From NCBI RefSeq assembly GCF_965363235.1, contig NC_134848.1:64856681-64920680 (forward strand): 64,000 bases of DNA, in the 5' to 3' direction. The notes below the pieces were generated by a model that searched no databases, was not told the DNA's origin, and saw only the letters and a program-made list of their open reading frames with translations. Numbering within the stretch: the first letter of the stretch is position 1; each line of letters starts with the position of its first letter. Both the position numbers and the translations under genes were made by a program. This document shows, piece by piece, positions 63,540 through 64,000 of this stretch. The DNA is from Mytilus galloprovincialis (Eukaryota; Mollusca; Bivalvia; Mytilida; Mytilidae).

Positions 63540-63605
63540 AAGTTCCGAAGCATTACTACAATTTTTCCATGAGCATCAGAATAACGAGGAGGTCCATATC
63601 ATATT
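63540..63605 (-). pseudogene. Second fragment of the same decayed family
   Basis: The minus strand reads YGPPRYSDAHGKIV, a near-copy of YGPPRYSDVYGKIV encoded at about 63030-63075, with flanks that do not match. It is a separate relic, or a local duplication, of the same family. Confidence 0.5.
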
Positions 63606-64000
63606 CATTGGACTATAATGCAAAGTTTAAAATCTTCATAAAAGTTAATTTATTAGAAATACTGACTTGGAATGGCTTCAAAACATTTCAATAGGAAGTT
63701 TAAATCATTTTAATTCGGAAAATCATGAAATTATCAACAGTCAGGGGCATTACTTAAACAAGTAACAATTAAAATTACCTATACAAGTTATGTTGAAAAT
63801 GAGGCTATTTTGAATATTAATTATATACGTAACTTTTCTGAATATTATTTTTATGGGTGTCCAATAATACAGATTTTACAAGCTTTAACAAATTTTCACA
63901 GTCATCTGGTTATTTTTCCCATGAAATATAAAATCTAATCCTTCTGAAATACTAATTAACTTTCTGACGCACTTATCTTTCATACCGACGCTTCTGGGTC
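63606..64000. other. Window end without a recognised gene
   Basis: AT-rich sequence with no supported feature. Confidence 0.4.

Overview
This is eukaryotic DNA: AT-rich, gene-poor, full of interspersed repeats, with genes that can be read only by combining open frames with splice sites. The repeat families (for example the 'gtcaaagagacaacaaccc' and 'gtatgagtgccaatgagaca' types) and the mix of IRG, GIMAP and Toll-like receptor genes point to a bivalve mollusc, most likely a marine mussel (Mytilidae, Mytilus-like). That assignment rests on recall of mussel repeats and has not been searched.

Layout. 1-6.8 kb: two minus-strand interferon-inducible-GTPase-like (IRG) genes. The first has a second, degenerate G domain downstream of an in-frame TAG and runs off the window edge. 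The second starts with a myristoylation-type N-terminus and is broken by a frameshift in a 7-A run. A short Helitron lies between them. 7-21 kb: a MITE-like element, a 5'-truncated LINE, traces of a Mutator-like transposase, and a set of coding-looking minus-strand exons of an unknown small gene. 21.7-27.3 kb: a nested transposon stack, in which a terminal-repeat element was split by a 4.6-kb Helitron that was itself entered by a dead Tc1/mariner element. 28-40 kb: mostly empty or repeat DNA with one tRNA-type SINE. 40.4-42.9 kb: a Toll-like receptor pseudogene (LRR, LRRCT, LRRNT, LRRCT, TM, TIR) with two in-frame stops and one frameshift. 44.6-48 kb: an 81-bp duplication, a 36-bp minisatellite and a fold-back satellite.

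51.6-60.8 kb: a complete GIMAP/AIG1 GTPase gene on the plus strand. Four exons of 63, 51, 32 and 936 nt join in consistent phase into a predicted 359-residue protein. Its introns hold a hairpin repeat array, a terminal-inverted-repeat element, a Helitron end, a SINE-like repeat and a 0.5-kb inverted duplication. 61.4-63.6 kb: a decayed minus-strand gene resembling the transposon-associated DUF6589-type proteins.

Working together: IRG, GIMAP and TLR are all families tied to innate defence. IRG and GIMAP are membrane-acting P-loop GTPases and TLRs are surface sensors, so the window looks like an immune-gene neighbourhood in rapid birth-and-death turnover. Only the GIMAP gene appears fully intact. 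No operon-like organisation, rRNA, functional tRNA or CRISPR is present.
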